Shown: piece by piece, positions 8,048 through 14,892 of the stretch
How the letters are laid out: each line of letters opens with the position of its first letter
Position numbering within the stretch: position 1 is the stretch's first letter
NCBI GenBank assembly: GCA_021847435.1
Contig: JAJZRC010000004.1
Location: 1 to 40,217 of the forward strand
Length of the DNA: 40,217 nt
Direction: 5' to 3'
Origin: a bacterium
GTDB taxonomy: Bacteria > Patescibacteriota > Doudnabacteria > UBA920
Position numbers and translations under genes: made by a program
Notes under the pieces: model-generated
The model's database searches: none
What the model was told of the DNA's origin: nothing
What the model saw: only the letters and a program-made list of their open reading frames with translations

Positions 8048-8602
8048 ATGAGAGTTATTAATTTGCTGCCTAAAAATAAACAGAAAGAGCTGCGGTATGA
8101 GGCCATGTTCCATAGCCTGTTGTCCTTTTTTACCTTGTCCCTTTTGAGTTTTGCCCTGGTATTCGCCGTCCAGTTAGGCGCCAAATTTATTTTAAAAGCC
8201 GAGGCGGAAAGCTATAAGGCCCAAATTGCCGAATTGCAGGGCCAGGTCAATAAAAAGGAAAATGCGGAGACCAAGTCCAAAATCAAGCAGATTAACGATA
8301 CGGTTAGCGATTTCAAGACTCTTGCTTTGAGTTCCCCCAAATATTCCCAAGTTTTAAAAGCTTTCGCCAAACTGCCACCCCCCGGAGTGTCAATCGACAG
8401 CGTGAGCATTGATTTTAACAAAAAAAGCATGATGGTTACCGGCCAGGGAGAAACCCGCGAAGCGATCATTCAAATGTATAACAACATCAAAGCCGACGGT
8501 GCAAATTTTTATAATGTGGATTACCCTTTGGAAAACGTGGTGCTTCCTTCCAAGCAGAGCTTCCACTACACTTTTTATATTCGCGACAGCTTGTTGAAAT
8601 AA
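8048..8602 (+). CDS. pilN: Type IV pilus assembly protein PilN
   Basis: A 184-residue bitopic membrane protein. The extreme N-terminus MRVINLLPKNKQKELR carries the INLLP tail that binds PilM in the known family. One membrane helix follows (about residues 24-48), then a coiled coil and a ferredoxin-like periplasmic domain. It heterodimerises with PilO in characterised systems. It sits eight bases after pilM and two bases before pilO, so co-translation is likely. Confidence 0.9.
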   Translation: MRVINLLPKNKQKELRYEAMFHSLLSFFTLSLLSFALVFAVQLGAKFILKAEAESYKAQIAELQGQVNKKENAETKSKIKQINDTVSDFKTLALSSPKYSQVLKAFAKLPPPGVSIDSVSIDFNKKSMMVTGQGETREAIIQMYNNIKADGANFYNVDYPLENVVLPSKQSFHYTFYIRDSLLK

Positions 8603-8604
8603 TT

Positions 8605-9156
8605 ATGAAAAATTGGTCCGCAAAAAATAAAATCATTGTCTTGGCTCTGGTATGGATTGGGCTTATTTTCGGCATGTTTTGGCGGGCTTTTGAGGTGTTA
8701 GACAATCAGAACCAGACAACATTGGACTCCATGTCCCGGCAGCGCAGGGATCTGGCTGTGCTTAAAGCCGAAAAAGCCAGTTATGAAATGGCTAAACAAG
8801 ATTTGGACAAGCTCAGTCAGCAGCAAATCCAGCCAGGAGACCTGTTCAGCCAGGACGTAACGCTGGTCAGAGAAATCGCCACTTTGCAAAACTGGGCCGA
8901 TCGCCTGGGGGTTAAAGTGCAGCTGGGAGGGATCAGCGGAACCGCGGCCACTGCTTCTAAAGCAAAGACCGTTACCCCTTTGGGGGTGATCCCTTACAGC
9001 ATTAATATTTCAGGCGAGTTCAACCAGGTGTTGAGATATTTTGAGGTTTTGGAAAACTTGAGCTTTGTTTCCAATTTAGGCAGCATGGCAATGAACAAGG
9101 CCGAGAGCGGCTCGGTCAATGCGGGGTTAACCGCGAATTTTTACATAAAAAAATAG
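8605..9156 (+). CDS. pilO: Type IV pilus assembly protein PilO
   Basis: A 183-residue bitopic protein with one N-terminal membrane helix (NKIIVLALVWIGLIFGMFW), a coiled-coil stretch (about residues 35-75) and a C-terminal globular domain. In it, PYSINISGEFNQVLRYFEVLENL matches the PilO pattern of a beta strand leading into a helix with LE-N. PilO pairs with PilN in the inner-membrane alignment complex. The assignment rests mainly on topology, this block and its position after pilN, because PilO sequences diverge widely. Confidence 0.85.
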   Translation: MKNWSAKNKIIVLALVWIGLIFGMFWRAFEVLDNQNQTTLDSMSRQRRDLAVLKAEKASYEMAKQDLDKLSQQQIQPGDLFSQDVTLVREIATLQNWADRLGVKVQLGGISGTAATASKAKTVTPLGVIPYSINISGEFNQVLRYFEVLENLSFVSNLGSMAMNKAESGSVNAGLTANFYIKK

Positions 9157-9160
9157 TTTT

Positions 9161-9454
9161 ATGCTGGAAAATTTTGCCAAACTAAATTTAATCGCCCTTA
9201 AGAATTATTTTGGCCGGCTGGGCCAGAATTTATCCTGGCTGTTTTTGATCGTATTTGTCGCGGTGTTAGCAATGGAATTTTTTACGCTGAAAAATTCGTG
9301 GAGAATCGTCAGCGAGTCGCGCATTGAACCGCCGTTTGTCGCCAAAGACAAAGGGGTGAGAATAAATTTTGAGAACTACAATTTTGCGGTAAAAAAGATC
9401 GAGGATGGCAGGATTTATGAACCGCCGGAAAGCGCCATACCCAGCCCGTTTTAA
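9161..9454 (+). CDS. Small bitopic membrane protein at the end of the pilus operon
   Basis: A 97-residue protein that I do not recognise by family. One membrane helix spans about residues 25-43 (LSWLFLIVFVAVLAMEFFTL). A short, probably extracytoplasmic tail is rich in charged residues and ends in the proline-rich ESAIPSPF. It begins four bases after pilO and ends just before the operon terminator, so it is very likely co-expressed with the PilMNO alignment complex. It occupies the place of pilP in proteobacterial operons but has no lipobox and is much shorter. A PilP-like linker role is only a guess. Confidence 0.7.
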   Translation: MLENFAKLNLIALKNYFGRLGQNLSWLFLIVFVAVLAMEFFTLKNSWRIVSESRIEPPFVAKDKGVRINFENYNFAVKKIEDGRIYEPPESAIPSPF

Positions 9455-9460
9455 TTTTTA

Positions 9461-9496
9461 AAAACCGCCCTTCAACCAGCTTAGGGCGGTTTTATT
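9461..9496 (+). terminator. Rho-independent terminator of the pilus operon
   Basis: AAAACCGCCCT (9461-9471) pairs perfectly with AGGGCGGTTTT (9483-9493) around an 11-base loop. The T-rich right arm follows the last pilus gene by six bases. Confidence 0.88.
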
Positions 9497-9629
9497 ATGC
9501 AAGTCCGAATGCTCCGCAGCTCGCGGCGGCGATTAGGCCGTTATAAATTGGGCGGCGGAGCCGCATCTCCTCATAAAGCAGTTGCCCTGATACTCCGCAG
9601 CTTGAGCTGCGCAGTCAACTTCATTTCGG

Positions 9630-9658
9630 TTGGCATGAATGAGAATTTCAGTTATAAT
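9630..9658 (+). promoter_or_regulatory. Promoter of tRNA-Arg
   Basis: TTGGCA (9630-9635), a 17-bp spacer and TATAAT (9653-9658). A start near 9665 would give a leader of about 60 bases. It opens with a 7-bp hairpin, GATGCAC (9665-9671) with GTGCATC (9699-9705). Upstream, 9497-9629 holds only GC-rich imperfect inverted repeats, such as CCGCAGCTTGAGCTGCG, and no gene. Confidence 0.65.
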
Positions 9659-9705
9659 TTACCAGATGCACGCTGCATACCAAGTTTGCAATCTGTCAGT
9701 GCATC

Positions 9706-9819
9706 GGCCGGGCTTGTCTGACCGGACCTCGTAGCTCATTTGGATAGAGCGCTTGGCTTCGAACCAAGAGGCAGCAGGTTCAAATCCTGCCGAGGTCACC
9801 AGACGAGCCCGGCCTTTTT
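9706..9819 (+). terminator. Leader-trailer stem enclosing tRNA-Arg, with terminator tail
   Basis: GGCCGGGCTTGTCTG (9706-9720) is complementary to CAGACGAGCCCGGCC (9800-9814) over 15 positions with a single T/C difference that can form a G-U pair. The 3' arm includes the last CA of the tRNA and is followed by TTTTT. It could act as terminator, as processing stem, or both. Confidence 0.75.
9725..9801 (+). tRNA. tRNA-Arg (anticodon TCG)
   Basis: A full cloverleaf of 77 bases with encoded CCA. The acceptor arms GACCTCG and CGAGGTC pair, the D-arm is GCTC/GAGC, and the anticodon arm is CTTGG-CTTCGAA-CCAAG with anticodon TCG at loop positions 3-5. The T-arm is GCAGG-TTCAAAT-CCTGC. It reads CGA codons (and possibly other CGN codons by wobble). 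Confidence 0.96.
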
Positions 9820-10213
9820 ATTAGCGGCGTAGAGCGAGTAAAAGAGTCCTTAAGGACTCTTTTACGAGCCTGAGCCTGCCTGCCCCTGCCGGCAGGGAGC
9901 TGATACAGGTTCAATACCTCGGAGCTCTGCTCCGAAATGACAGATGTCTTTTGCGGTAATACCTCGTCAGCTTGCTGTGAGGAACCTTTATAGGACTTAC
10001 GCACCGCCGCTTTTTTAGACTGGCAAAGCCAGTTCCCAAAAAGCGGCTCCGGCCAATTTCTTCGTTATTTTCCTGCGGTTTTTATCGGCGTAACCCGGCT
10101 ACGCCTCCAAAAATCCCTGCCTGCCGGCAGGCAGGCTCGGAAAATGCCCTCGTCTCGCTGAAGCTCCGGCGAAGCGGGTTGAACTTGGCTCAGTGCGTAA
10201 GTCCTACTTTATT
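9817..10213 (+). repeat. R2 repeat, copy A, interrupted by an R1 element
   Basis: R2 runs from TTTATTAGCGGCGTAGAGCG (9817) to the conserved end GAACCTTTATT. Here the last bases are split: CTTTA at 9986-9990, then the 216-bp R1 copy 2, then CTTTATT at 10207-10213. So R1 entered an existing R2. Inside are a perfect 28-bp palindrome centred on TTAA (9838-9865), a GC-rich CCTGCCGGCAGG-type palindrome, a CGGAGC-TCT-GCTCCG hairpin and a terminal CCTC/GAGG hairpin. No coding capacity is apparent. Confidence 0.85.
9991..10206 (+). mobile_element. R1 MITE-like element, copy 2 (216 bp), nested in R2
   Basis: Ends are TAGGACTTACGC and GCGTAAGTCCTA, with the 5-bp direct repeat CTTTA on both sides (9986-9990, 10207-10211). 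It is nearly identical to copy 1 except in the apical hairpin, which here is ACTGGC-AAA-GCCAGT inside GCCGCTTTTT/AAAAAGCGGC. It carries the 20-bp palindrome at 10116-10135. The right duplicate overlaps the stop codon of the phosphoribosyltransferase gene on the other strand. Confidence 0.92.
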
Positions 10214-10847
10214 TAAATTTAGCATTTGCATTGAGTGCATTTATAACTTCCCGGTCATTCAGCTGGGGAAAATTTTGGTAGTATGCGCTAATTGAACCTA
10301 AAAAAGTTTTTGGGGAAATAACGGTAATCACGTTATTGGCTAGCCTTTGGATTTTTTTAACCGTTTCTAACGGGGCGATTGGCACAGCCGCAATGATGGC
10401 TTTTGGATTTTCGGCCGCCAGGTCCAGAATGGCGGCTTCCATGGTCATTCCCGTAGCCATGCCGTCATCAACAAGGATGCAAATACGGTTTTGTGCGGCT
10501 ATTCTTTTTTTGCCCCGAAGGTATAATTCTCTGCGCCTACGGCTTTCCGTCATTTCAGCTTGTACGACTTGTTCTAACCACGCGCTGTCTAATGTTGACT
10601 TTACTTCCTGTTTCAGTAAAATTTTTCCAGATTCGCTAATTGCTCCAATTGCATATTCGCTGTTTAAGGGGTGGGGGATTTTGCGGGGGATAATAAGGTC
10701 TAAAGGCGCTTTAAGCCTTTGTGAAATTGTTTTTCCCAAAATCACGCCGCCCCGGGGCAATGCAAAAACCACGAGATTATGCCCGCGGAATTTAAGCAGT
10801 TTTTTGCTAAGTTTTATTGCCGCATCTTCACGGTCTTGAAAATACAT
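10209..10847 (-). CDS. Phosphoribosyltransferase-domain protein
   Basis: A 212-residue type I phosphoribosyltransferase fold protein. The PRPP loop is ILVDDGMATGMTM (about residues 124-136). The N-terminus FQDREDAAIKLSKKL and ALPRGGVILGKTIS matches the stand-alone family often annotated simply as phosphoribosyltransferase, sometimes fused to a hydrolase in other bacteria. The substrate is unknown. It lies 26 bases downstream of the PH-domain gene on the same strand and may be co-transcribed. Its stop (10209-10211) falls in the target duplication of R1 copy 2 and the tail of R2 copy A, so no native terminator remains visible. Confidence 0.85.
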   Translation of the reverse strand: MYFQDREDAAIKLSKKLLKFRGHNLVVFALPRGGVILGKTISQRLKAPLDLIIPRKIPHPLNSEYAIGAISESGKILLKQEVKSTLDSAWLEQVVQAEMTESRRRRELYLRGKKRIAAQNRICILVDDGMATGMTMEAAILDLAAENPKAIIAAVPIAPLETVKKIQRLANNVITVISPKTFLGSISAYYQNFPQLNDREVINALNANAKFK

Positions 10848-10873
10848 AGTTTTGGCATGTAAAGGTAAGTTCC

Positions 10874-11461
10874 CTAATTGCGGACGTAATTTGAAGGACC
10901 GCGGTGATTATGAATATTAGTTTTTGGAGGCCAGTTAAGCCCGGCCGGAGTCGGATGCATTTCGTGGATCATTGCCGCCACCGCGTAGGGGTCGGAAATA
11001 TCGCTTAGCCTAATTTCTTTGTGTACCCTGAAAGCGTAAACTTTCAAAGTGCCGGTCTTGAACATTTTTCCCCAAAAGCCCTGGTAAATGTCTATGCTTT
11101 TTACGTCTTCCATTTGAAAAACGTCTTCGTGGCTGAAAATTATTCCGCTGCGGACAATAATGGCATCGCTGCGGATAATATAGTATTCCAAAAACCAGCT
11201 GAGAACGACATATAAAATAATCCACCCGAAGATAAGATTTAAAATCAAGGCGGCAAAAAATTGGTAGTTATCCGCATTTGCCCACCTCAATACGGCCTGG
11301 CCGTTGAGGCCGGACACCCATTGGTAAACAGCGGGCACGCGGTTTAATACCAGGTCCGCAATTGTCATAATAAACCATGCAATTCCGCCTTTGAGCAGCA
11401 AAATAGGGATGCTTTTGTGGACCACATACTGCCCTACATTTTGATTCTCCAGTTCGTTCAT
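10874..11461 (-). CDS. PH-domain (bPH2/YdbT-like) membrane protein
   Basis: A 195-residue protein with two hydrophobic stretches (about residues 18-42, and 69-90, FFAALILNLIFGWIILYVVL). A bacterial PH-like domain follows, in which YYIIRSDAIIVRSGIIFSHE and the later MEDVKSIDIYQGFWGKMFKTG and LKVYAF are characteristic. Such proteins are of unknown function at the cytoplasmic membrane. The start at 11461 has no clear ribosome site. Only 12 bases separate it from R2 copy B, so its promoter must lie in or beyond that repeat. Confidence 0.78.
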   Translation of the reverse strand: MNELENQNVGQYVVHKSIPILLLKGGIAWFIMTIADLVLNRVPAVYQWVSGLNGQAVLRWANADNYQFFAALILNLIFGWIILYVVLSWFLEYYIIRSDAIIVRSGIIFSHEDVFQMEDVKSIDIYQGFWGKMFKTGTLKVYAFRVHKEIRLSDISDPYAVAAMIHEMHPTPAGLNWPPKTNIHNHRGPSNYVRN

Positions 11462-11473
11462 ATATTTGCCGTT

Positions 11474-11647
11474 TTTATTAGCGGCGTAGAGCGAGCAAAA
11501 GAGTCCTTAAGGACTCTTTTACGAGCCTGAGCCTGCCTGCCTGCCGGCAGGGAGCTGATACAGGTTCAATACCTCGGAGCTCTGCTCCGAAATGACAGAT
11601 GTCTCTTGCGGTAATACCTCGCCAGCTTGCCGCGAGGAACCTTTATT
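11474..11647 (+). repeat. R2 repeat, copy B
   Basis: Complete copy from TTTATTAGCGGCG to GAACCTTTATT, about 174 bp. It is nearly identical to copy A, but the 28-bp palindrome has GC at its left edge against AC at its right: a C/A mismatch on this strand and a G/U pair in RNA from the other strand. It sits just upstream of the PH-domain gene (minus strand). Confidence 0.85.
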
Positions 11648-11672
11648 CAAAAAGCGCCGCGCCAATCCTTAA

Positions 11673-12050
11673 CTAAATTGCGTGGTGATGAGCGCCTCCA
11701 GGGTTTTGGATTTCGTATTCAAACCAAGGAGCCAGCAGGATGGCGGCATAACCTAGCCAATAGGACCAAATGCCAAAGATGCCGGAATTAAGCTGTCGGC
11801 TAAAAATTACGTCCAGGATTATGCCGATAGCAGCCCATAAAAACCCGTAGCCGAAAGCTTGGCCGGCACTGGTTGGTTTCGCGCCCACCGCAAAACTGAA
11901 AGCCAGTACGCCCGCAACCACTGCTAAAATCAAGACAGACCATGTCGAAAGCGGAATATTCAGGCCTACGAGCACCGCAGCTGCCACGAACATAATCAGC
12001 CACAAAAACACCCCAAATCCAAAGCCCTTTGCCCAAGAAAAGTTATTCAT
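11673..12050 (-). CDS. Hypothetical four-helix membrane protein
   Basis: A 125-residue, very hydrophobic protein with about four membrane helices (residues about 10-30, 38-57, 67-85 and 95-112) and a His-rich C-terminus GGAHHHAI. I do not recognise the family. A short A-G-G-A-rich stretch lies about six bases before the ATG. It is flanked by R2 copies B and C on either side, so the gene sits isolated between two repeats in the same orientation, which could recombine and delete it. Confidence 0.65.
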   Translation of the reverse strand: MNNFSWAKGFGFGVFLWLIMFVAAAVLVGLNIPLSTWSVLILAVVAGVLAFSFAVGAKPTSAGQAFGYGFLWAAIGIILDVIFSRQLNSGIFGIWSYWLGYAAILLAPWFEYEIQNPGGAHHHAI

Positions 12051-12139
12051 AAGATTGTTCCTTTATAAGTTTTATTTGCCGACCTTTTATTTACAATGAG
12101 CCCAAATGCGCGGCGCTTTTACTCGCGCGGTTGTTTAGG

Positions 12140-12313
12140 TTTATTAGCGGCGTAGAGCGAGCAAAAGAGTCCTTAAGGACTCTTTTGCGAGCCTGAGCAT
12201 CCCTGCCGGCAGGCAGGGAGCTAATACAGGTTCAACACCTCGGAGCTCTGTACCGAAATGACAGATGTCTCTTGCGGTAATACCTCGTCAGCTTGCTGCG
12301 AGGAACCTTTATT
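12140..12313 (+). repeat. R2 repeat, copy C
   Basis: Complete copy from TTTATTAGCGGCG to GAACCTTTATT. The 28-bp palindrome here has GC at both edges, where copy A has GT and AC: a compensatory pair change. The CGGAGC hairpin is degraded on its right arm. The next 220 bases (12314-12537) hold the TrmB terminator and no convincing gene. Confidence 0.85.
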
Positions 12314-12495
12314 GCCCTTACTTTAAACAAAAAATATTCTATTGTACTTTATTTATATACCCGGGCGGAATTTTTACAATCATTTCGGCATCTTGCGCTT
12401 GTTTTGACAGATGGCGCATTTTTTCGCGCAAGGAATCAATAAGCTGTTTGTTTGACTGGAATTTATCATCAAAAACACGCCGCTGTTGAATGAAT

Positions 12496-12523
12496 AAAAA
12501 AAACGACGGCAAAACCGTCGTCA
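12496..12523 (-). terminator. Terminator of the TrmB-type regulator gene
   Basis: On the minus strand ACGACGG and CCGTCGT (12503-12509 with 12515-12521) form a 7-bp stem around a 5-base loop, followed by eight T. It lies about 15 bases past the stop codon at 12538. Confidence 0.85.
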
Positions 12524-12537
12524 ATTCCAATATGCGG

Positions 12538-13278
12538 CTATCTATGTGAACTCAATTGCCATAGAGAGTCGAAAAGCAGGGCTTGGGTTTGTGATAAATA
12601 CGGGTCAGCCATAATTGCTCCCGAAGGTACTTTACCGGCGAAAGCCATAAAAGCAATTTTATCGGAATAAATAAACTGGCATGCGGATTTTAAAGATAAA
12701 GTTTGAGGAATAAATCGGACGTGGCGCAGCGGACGAGGATATTTTCGCAGCATGGCAACCGCAATGGCGGTCTTAGGGCAAATAATACGGCACTCAAGGA
12801 AATATTCATCCAAATTGCCTAAAAAGTCAAAAATTGCCCGTTTGCCCAGACCTTCCAAAAAATCATCCCAGCAGACAATGGCGCTTAAGTGGTGTTTTGT
12901 TTCTATAATGTCTGCTAGGATGTTTTTTACTTCAGCGGGGCCAGTAAAGCAGCTGACTGTTGTAGCGGCAGATGTTTTGCGTTTAAGCTGATGCAAAATA
13001 GGCAGGGCGGGTTTCAACATCTCTTCCCGTTTTTTGAGCGAAGCCATTAGGCTGTCCGGGTTTTGCGCGACCCAGTATTTTTTCCCCCGCTTGAGATAAT
13101 AGTTCATTAGCCCTTGCCTGTGCATGGCTTGAAGCAGCTCTGTCGCCGTGGTCCGGGGGTAATCAACCCGTTCCGCGATTTCGGAGACTAAAGCTTCGCC
13201 CATTTTCAAAGACGCCAGGTAGATTTTAGCCTGGTTTTTAGGGTAACCGAGCTGTTCAATGATATTTTGGATGCGCAT
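12538..13278 (-). CDS. TrmB family transcriptional regulator
   Basis: A 246-residue protein whose first 70 residues form the TrmB winged helix: GYPKNQAKIYLASLKMGEAL, then SEIAERVDYPRTTATELLQAM and GLMNYYLKRGKKYW. The remainder is a ligand-domain-like region that resembles the phospholipase D-like effector fold only loosely. The family is common in archaea and in CPR genomes, where the regulated genes are usually unknown. The target here cannot be seen. The 8-base gap between the likely transcription start and the ATG makes the message nearly leaderless. Confidence 0.82.
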   Translation of the reverse strand: MRIQNIIEQLGYPKNQAKIYLASLKMGEALVSEIAERVDYPRTTATELLQAMHRQGLMNYYLKRGKKYWVAQNPDSLMASLKKREEMLKPALPILHQLKRKTSAATTVSCFTGPAEVKNILADIIETKHHLSAIVCWDDFLEGLGKRAIFDFLGNLDEYFLECRIICPKTAIAVAMLRKYPRPLRHVRFIPQTLSLKSACQFIYSDKIAFMAFAGKVPSGAIMADPYLSQTQALLFDSLWQLSSHR

Positions 13279-13292
13279 AAATCCCTATTTAA

Positions 13293-13301
13293 ATAATAGC
13301 A
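13293..13301 (-). promoter_or_regulatory. Extended -10 promoter of the TrmB gene
   Basis: On the minus strand TGC-TATTAT (TATTAT at 13298-13293) is an extended -10 element with no obvious -35. Transcription would start about eight bases before the ATG at 13278. Confidence 0.45.
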
Positions 13302-13576
13302 TAAAATACCGGCATGAGCTGTTTTTTAATTAAAGAGCTGATAGCCGACCCATATAAAATGCCAAAACAGTTTCCACCAGGCAAGCTGATGGAAACTGTT
13401 TTGGTGGGCTCCCGTGGGGCTTGTCGCCTCGGCTGCCTGCTGGCAGCCTCGTTGTCCGGGGTTGCGGCAATGCTGCGCCAGCTCGCCTTACCGATCGCTC
13501 GATTGCGGCTTTGGCTGCAGCAAAAGCCTGACCTCGCTTTAACCCGTTCGAGCCCCGCAAGCGCAATTTGCAAATA
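13302..13576. other. Structured GC-rich intergenic region downstream of tRNA-Lys, function unknown
   Basis: A perfect 15-bp inverted repeat, CCAAAACAGTTTCCA (13362-13376) with TGGAAACTGTTTTGG (13390-13404), encloses a 13-base loop. To its right lie about 150 bases of GC-rich sequence with several short inverted repeats such as GGCTGCCTGCTGGCAGCC (13431-13448). Frames on both strands are open but the translations look random (Arg/Ala/Pro-rich), so I do not call a gene. It could be a dispersed repeat unit or a structured RNA read from the minus strand after tRNA-Lys. Confidence 0.55.
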
Positions 13577-13612
13577 AAAAAACGCATTGCCAAGTAGGAC
13601 AATGTGTTTTTT
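13574..13612 (-). terminator. Terminator of tRNA-Lys
   Basis: CGCATTG and CAATGTG pair (one G-T) around a 10-base loop, with an A run on one side and a T run on the other. It could work in both directions and directly follows the tRNA 3' end. Confidence 0.75.
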
Positions 13613-13688
13613 TGGTGGGCTGGGTGGGGCTCGAACCCACGCGCTTTCGCTTAAGAGGCGACTGCTCTGCCAGCTGAGCTACCAGCCC
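13613..13688 (-). tRNA. tRNA-Lys (anticodon CTT)
   Basis: A 76-base cloverleaf on the minus strand with encoded CCA. The acceptor is GGGCTGG/CCAGCCC and the D-arm is GCTC/GAGC. The anticodon arm is GTCGC-CTCTTAA-GCGAA, with anticodon CTT and a G-A mismatch at the first stem pair. The T-arm is GTGGG-TTCGAGC-CCCAC. It reads AAG codons. Confidence 0.95.
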
Positions 13689-13794
13689 GTTTTTCGCGAA
13701 CACTTCGCAAGGCAAGACTCCAAAAAATTGCATTCAGGCAAATTTCCCGTCTCGCCCTCCGCAGTTTTGGCAAAGGAGGGAGCCGCAGGCCCTA

Positions 13795-13823
13795 TTGTTT
13801 AATCACTTGTGATATTTTATAAT
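13795..13823 (+). promoter_or_regulatory. Promoter of holA
   Basis: TTGTTT (13795-13800), a 17-bp spacer and TATAAT (13818-13823). The start would be near 13830, about 20 bases before the ATG at 13850. Confidence 0.6.
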
Positions 13824-13849
13824 AAATTAGCATTTTATTCAAGCCCCCT

Positions 13850-14830
13850 ATGATTTTTCTTTATTTGGGTCCGGATGAATTTTCCAAAGCGCAAAAGGCG
13901 GAGAAGGCCGCGGCCGCATTGGGCAGCCGACCGGTTTTTTTTGGCGAAGGCGAGGAAATTCCCGAGCCGGCCGTTTTAGCAGGCCAGGACTTGTTCTCCC
14001 AAGACAAAGTTTTTGTGCTGAAAAACATGTTTGGAAAATTCCTGGCCGACAATGCCTGGCAGCGGCTCATGGGGACAAGAAACCTGATATTTTTTTTGGA
14101 AGAAAAATTGGATAAGCGGCTGGCCCAGGCCAAAGCCGTACTGAAAGACGAACGCATAGCCAAAGAGGAGTTCGCGTTGCCCCACGGCCAGGAATTGGAC
14201 AACTGGCTGATGGTCCGGGCAGGGGAGCTGGGAGCGAGTCTCGGCCGGGAGGCGGCCGCAGAGCTGGCCCGAAGGCTTGGCCGCGACCTGTCTCGCGAAA
14301 CAAAGGCGGGCGGCAAAATTGTGGCCGTGGATGAAGTTTATAACCTGTGGCAGGCTGGCGCCGAGATCCAAAAACTCGCGGCTTACGCCGCCGGAAAGGC
14401 CATTACCGCAGCCGATGTGGGGGAGTTAGTGCCGGAAAACGGCGAGGTAGACGTTTTTGATCTGACCAATGCCATAGCAGAAAATAAAAAGCAATTGGCG
14501 CTGTCGCTGCTGCATAAATTTTTGGCGCTTCAGACCGGGTCGGAGGAAAAAGCCGCAGCAATCCAGCTGAACGCTTTACTGGCTGAACAGTTTCGGAATG
14601 TTTTAATGGTCCAGGATTTTATGGATGCAAATAAGAGCGAAACTGAAATTTTGGAATTAACCGGATGGAAATCGGGGCGGGTATTCGTAATGAAGAAGAT
14701 TGCAGGCAGGTTTGCCGCTGAAAAGGTCAGGGATTTTTTAGGCAAATTAAAGGCGCTGGACGAGGAGCTGAAAACCGGCTCGGTCCCTCCCAAAGTCCTG
14801 CTGGATCTAATCACGGTACAGCTCTTGTGA
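13850..14830 (+). CDS. holA: DNA polymerase III subunit delta
   Basis: A 326-residue protein with the layout of the clamp-loader delta subunit. The N-terminal AAA+-like domain begins MIFLYLGPDEFSKAQKAEK and has LAGQDLFSQDKVFVLKN. The lid region contains EIQKLAAYAAGKAITAADVG followed by ELVPENGEVDVFDLTNAIAE, a block well conserved in HolA. The C-terminal collar domain ends with LKALDEELKTGSVPPKVLLD. Delta opens the sliding clamp during loading. No Shine-Dalgarno site is evident. As in other HolA proteins, the Walker A motif is absent. Confidence 0.9.
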   Translation: MIFLYLGPDEFSKAQKAEKAAAALGSRPVFFGEGEEIPEPAVLAGQDLFSQDKVFVLKNMFGKFLADNAWQRLMGTRNLIFFLEEKLDKRLAQAKAVLKDERIAKEEFALPHGQELDNWLMVRAGELGASLGREAAAELARRLGRDLSRETKAGGKIVAVDEVYNLWQAGAEIQKLAAYAAGKAITAADVGELVPENGEVDVFDLTNAIAENKKQLALSLLHKFLALQTGSEEKAAAIQLNALLAEQFRNVLMVQDFMDANKSETEILELTGWKSGRVFVMKKIAGRFAAEKVRDFLGKLKALDEELKTGSVPPKVLLDLITVQLL

Positions 14831-14835
14831 CTTCG

Positions 14836-14844
14836 TGATATAAT
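14836..14844 (+). promoter_or_regulatory. Extended -10 promoter of the secreted coiled-coil gene
   Basis: TGA-TATAAT (TATAAT at 14839-14844) directly after holA, with no clear -35. The message would begin near 14851 and carries a strong ribosome site, AGGAGA (14880-14885), eight bases before the ATG at 14893. Such a site is rare in this window. Confidence 0.55.
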
Positions 14845-14892
14845 AAGGGCGTATTAATAAAAGCCCGTTCATGGGCCGCAGGAGAAAATAAA

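Noticed and set aside
9497-9721. 74-codon frame upstream of tRNA-Arg
   Set aside because: It spans the tRNA promoter and leader hairpin, and the protein has no sensible composition.
9817-12313. R2 copies as a CRISPR array or tRNA-derived element
   Set aside because: Spacing is irregular, units are about 175 bp and the intervals contain genes, so it is not CRISPR. The AGGTTCAATACCT stretch looks a little like a T-arm, but no cloverleaf can be formed.
12339-12530. 63-codon minus-strand frame starting at a TTG
   Set aside because: Its first codons lie inside the TrmB terminator hairpin and there is no ribosome site. Only an inner 26-codon part has an ATG. It may be a decayed fragment but cannot be supported as a gene.
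13314-13602. Open frames of 87-94 codons on both strands between the TrmB gene and tRNA-Lys
   Set aside because: The translations are Arg/Ala/Pro-rich without any motif, the frames overlap one another on both strands, and one runs through the tRNA terminator. Openness is explained by GC-rich inverted repeats.
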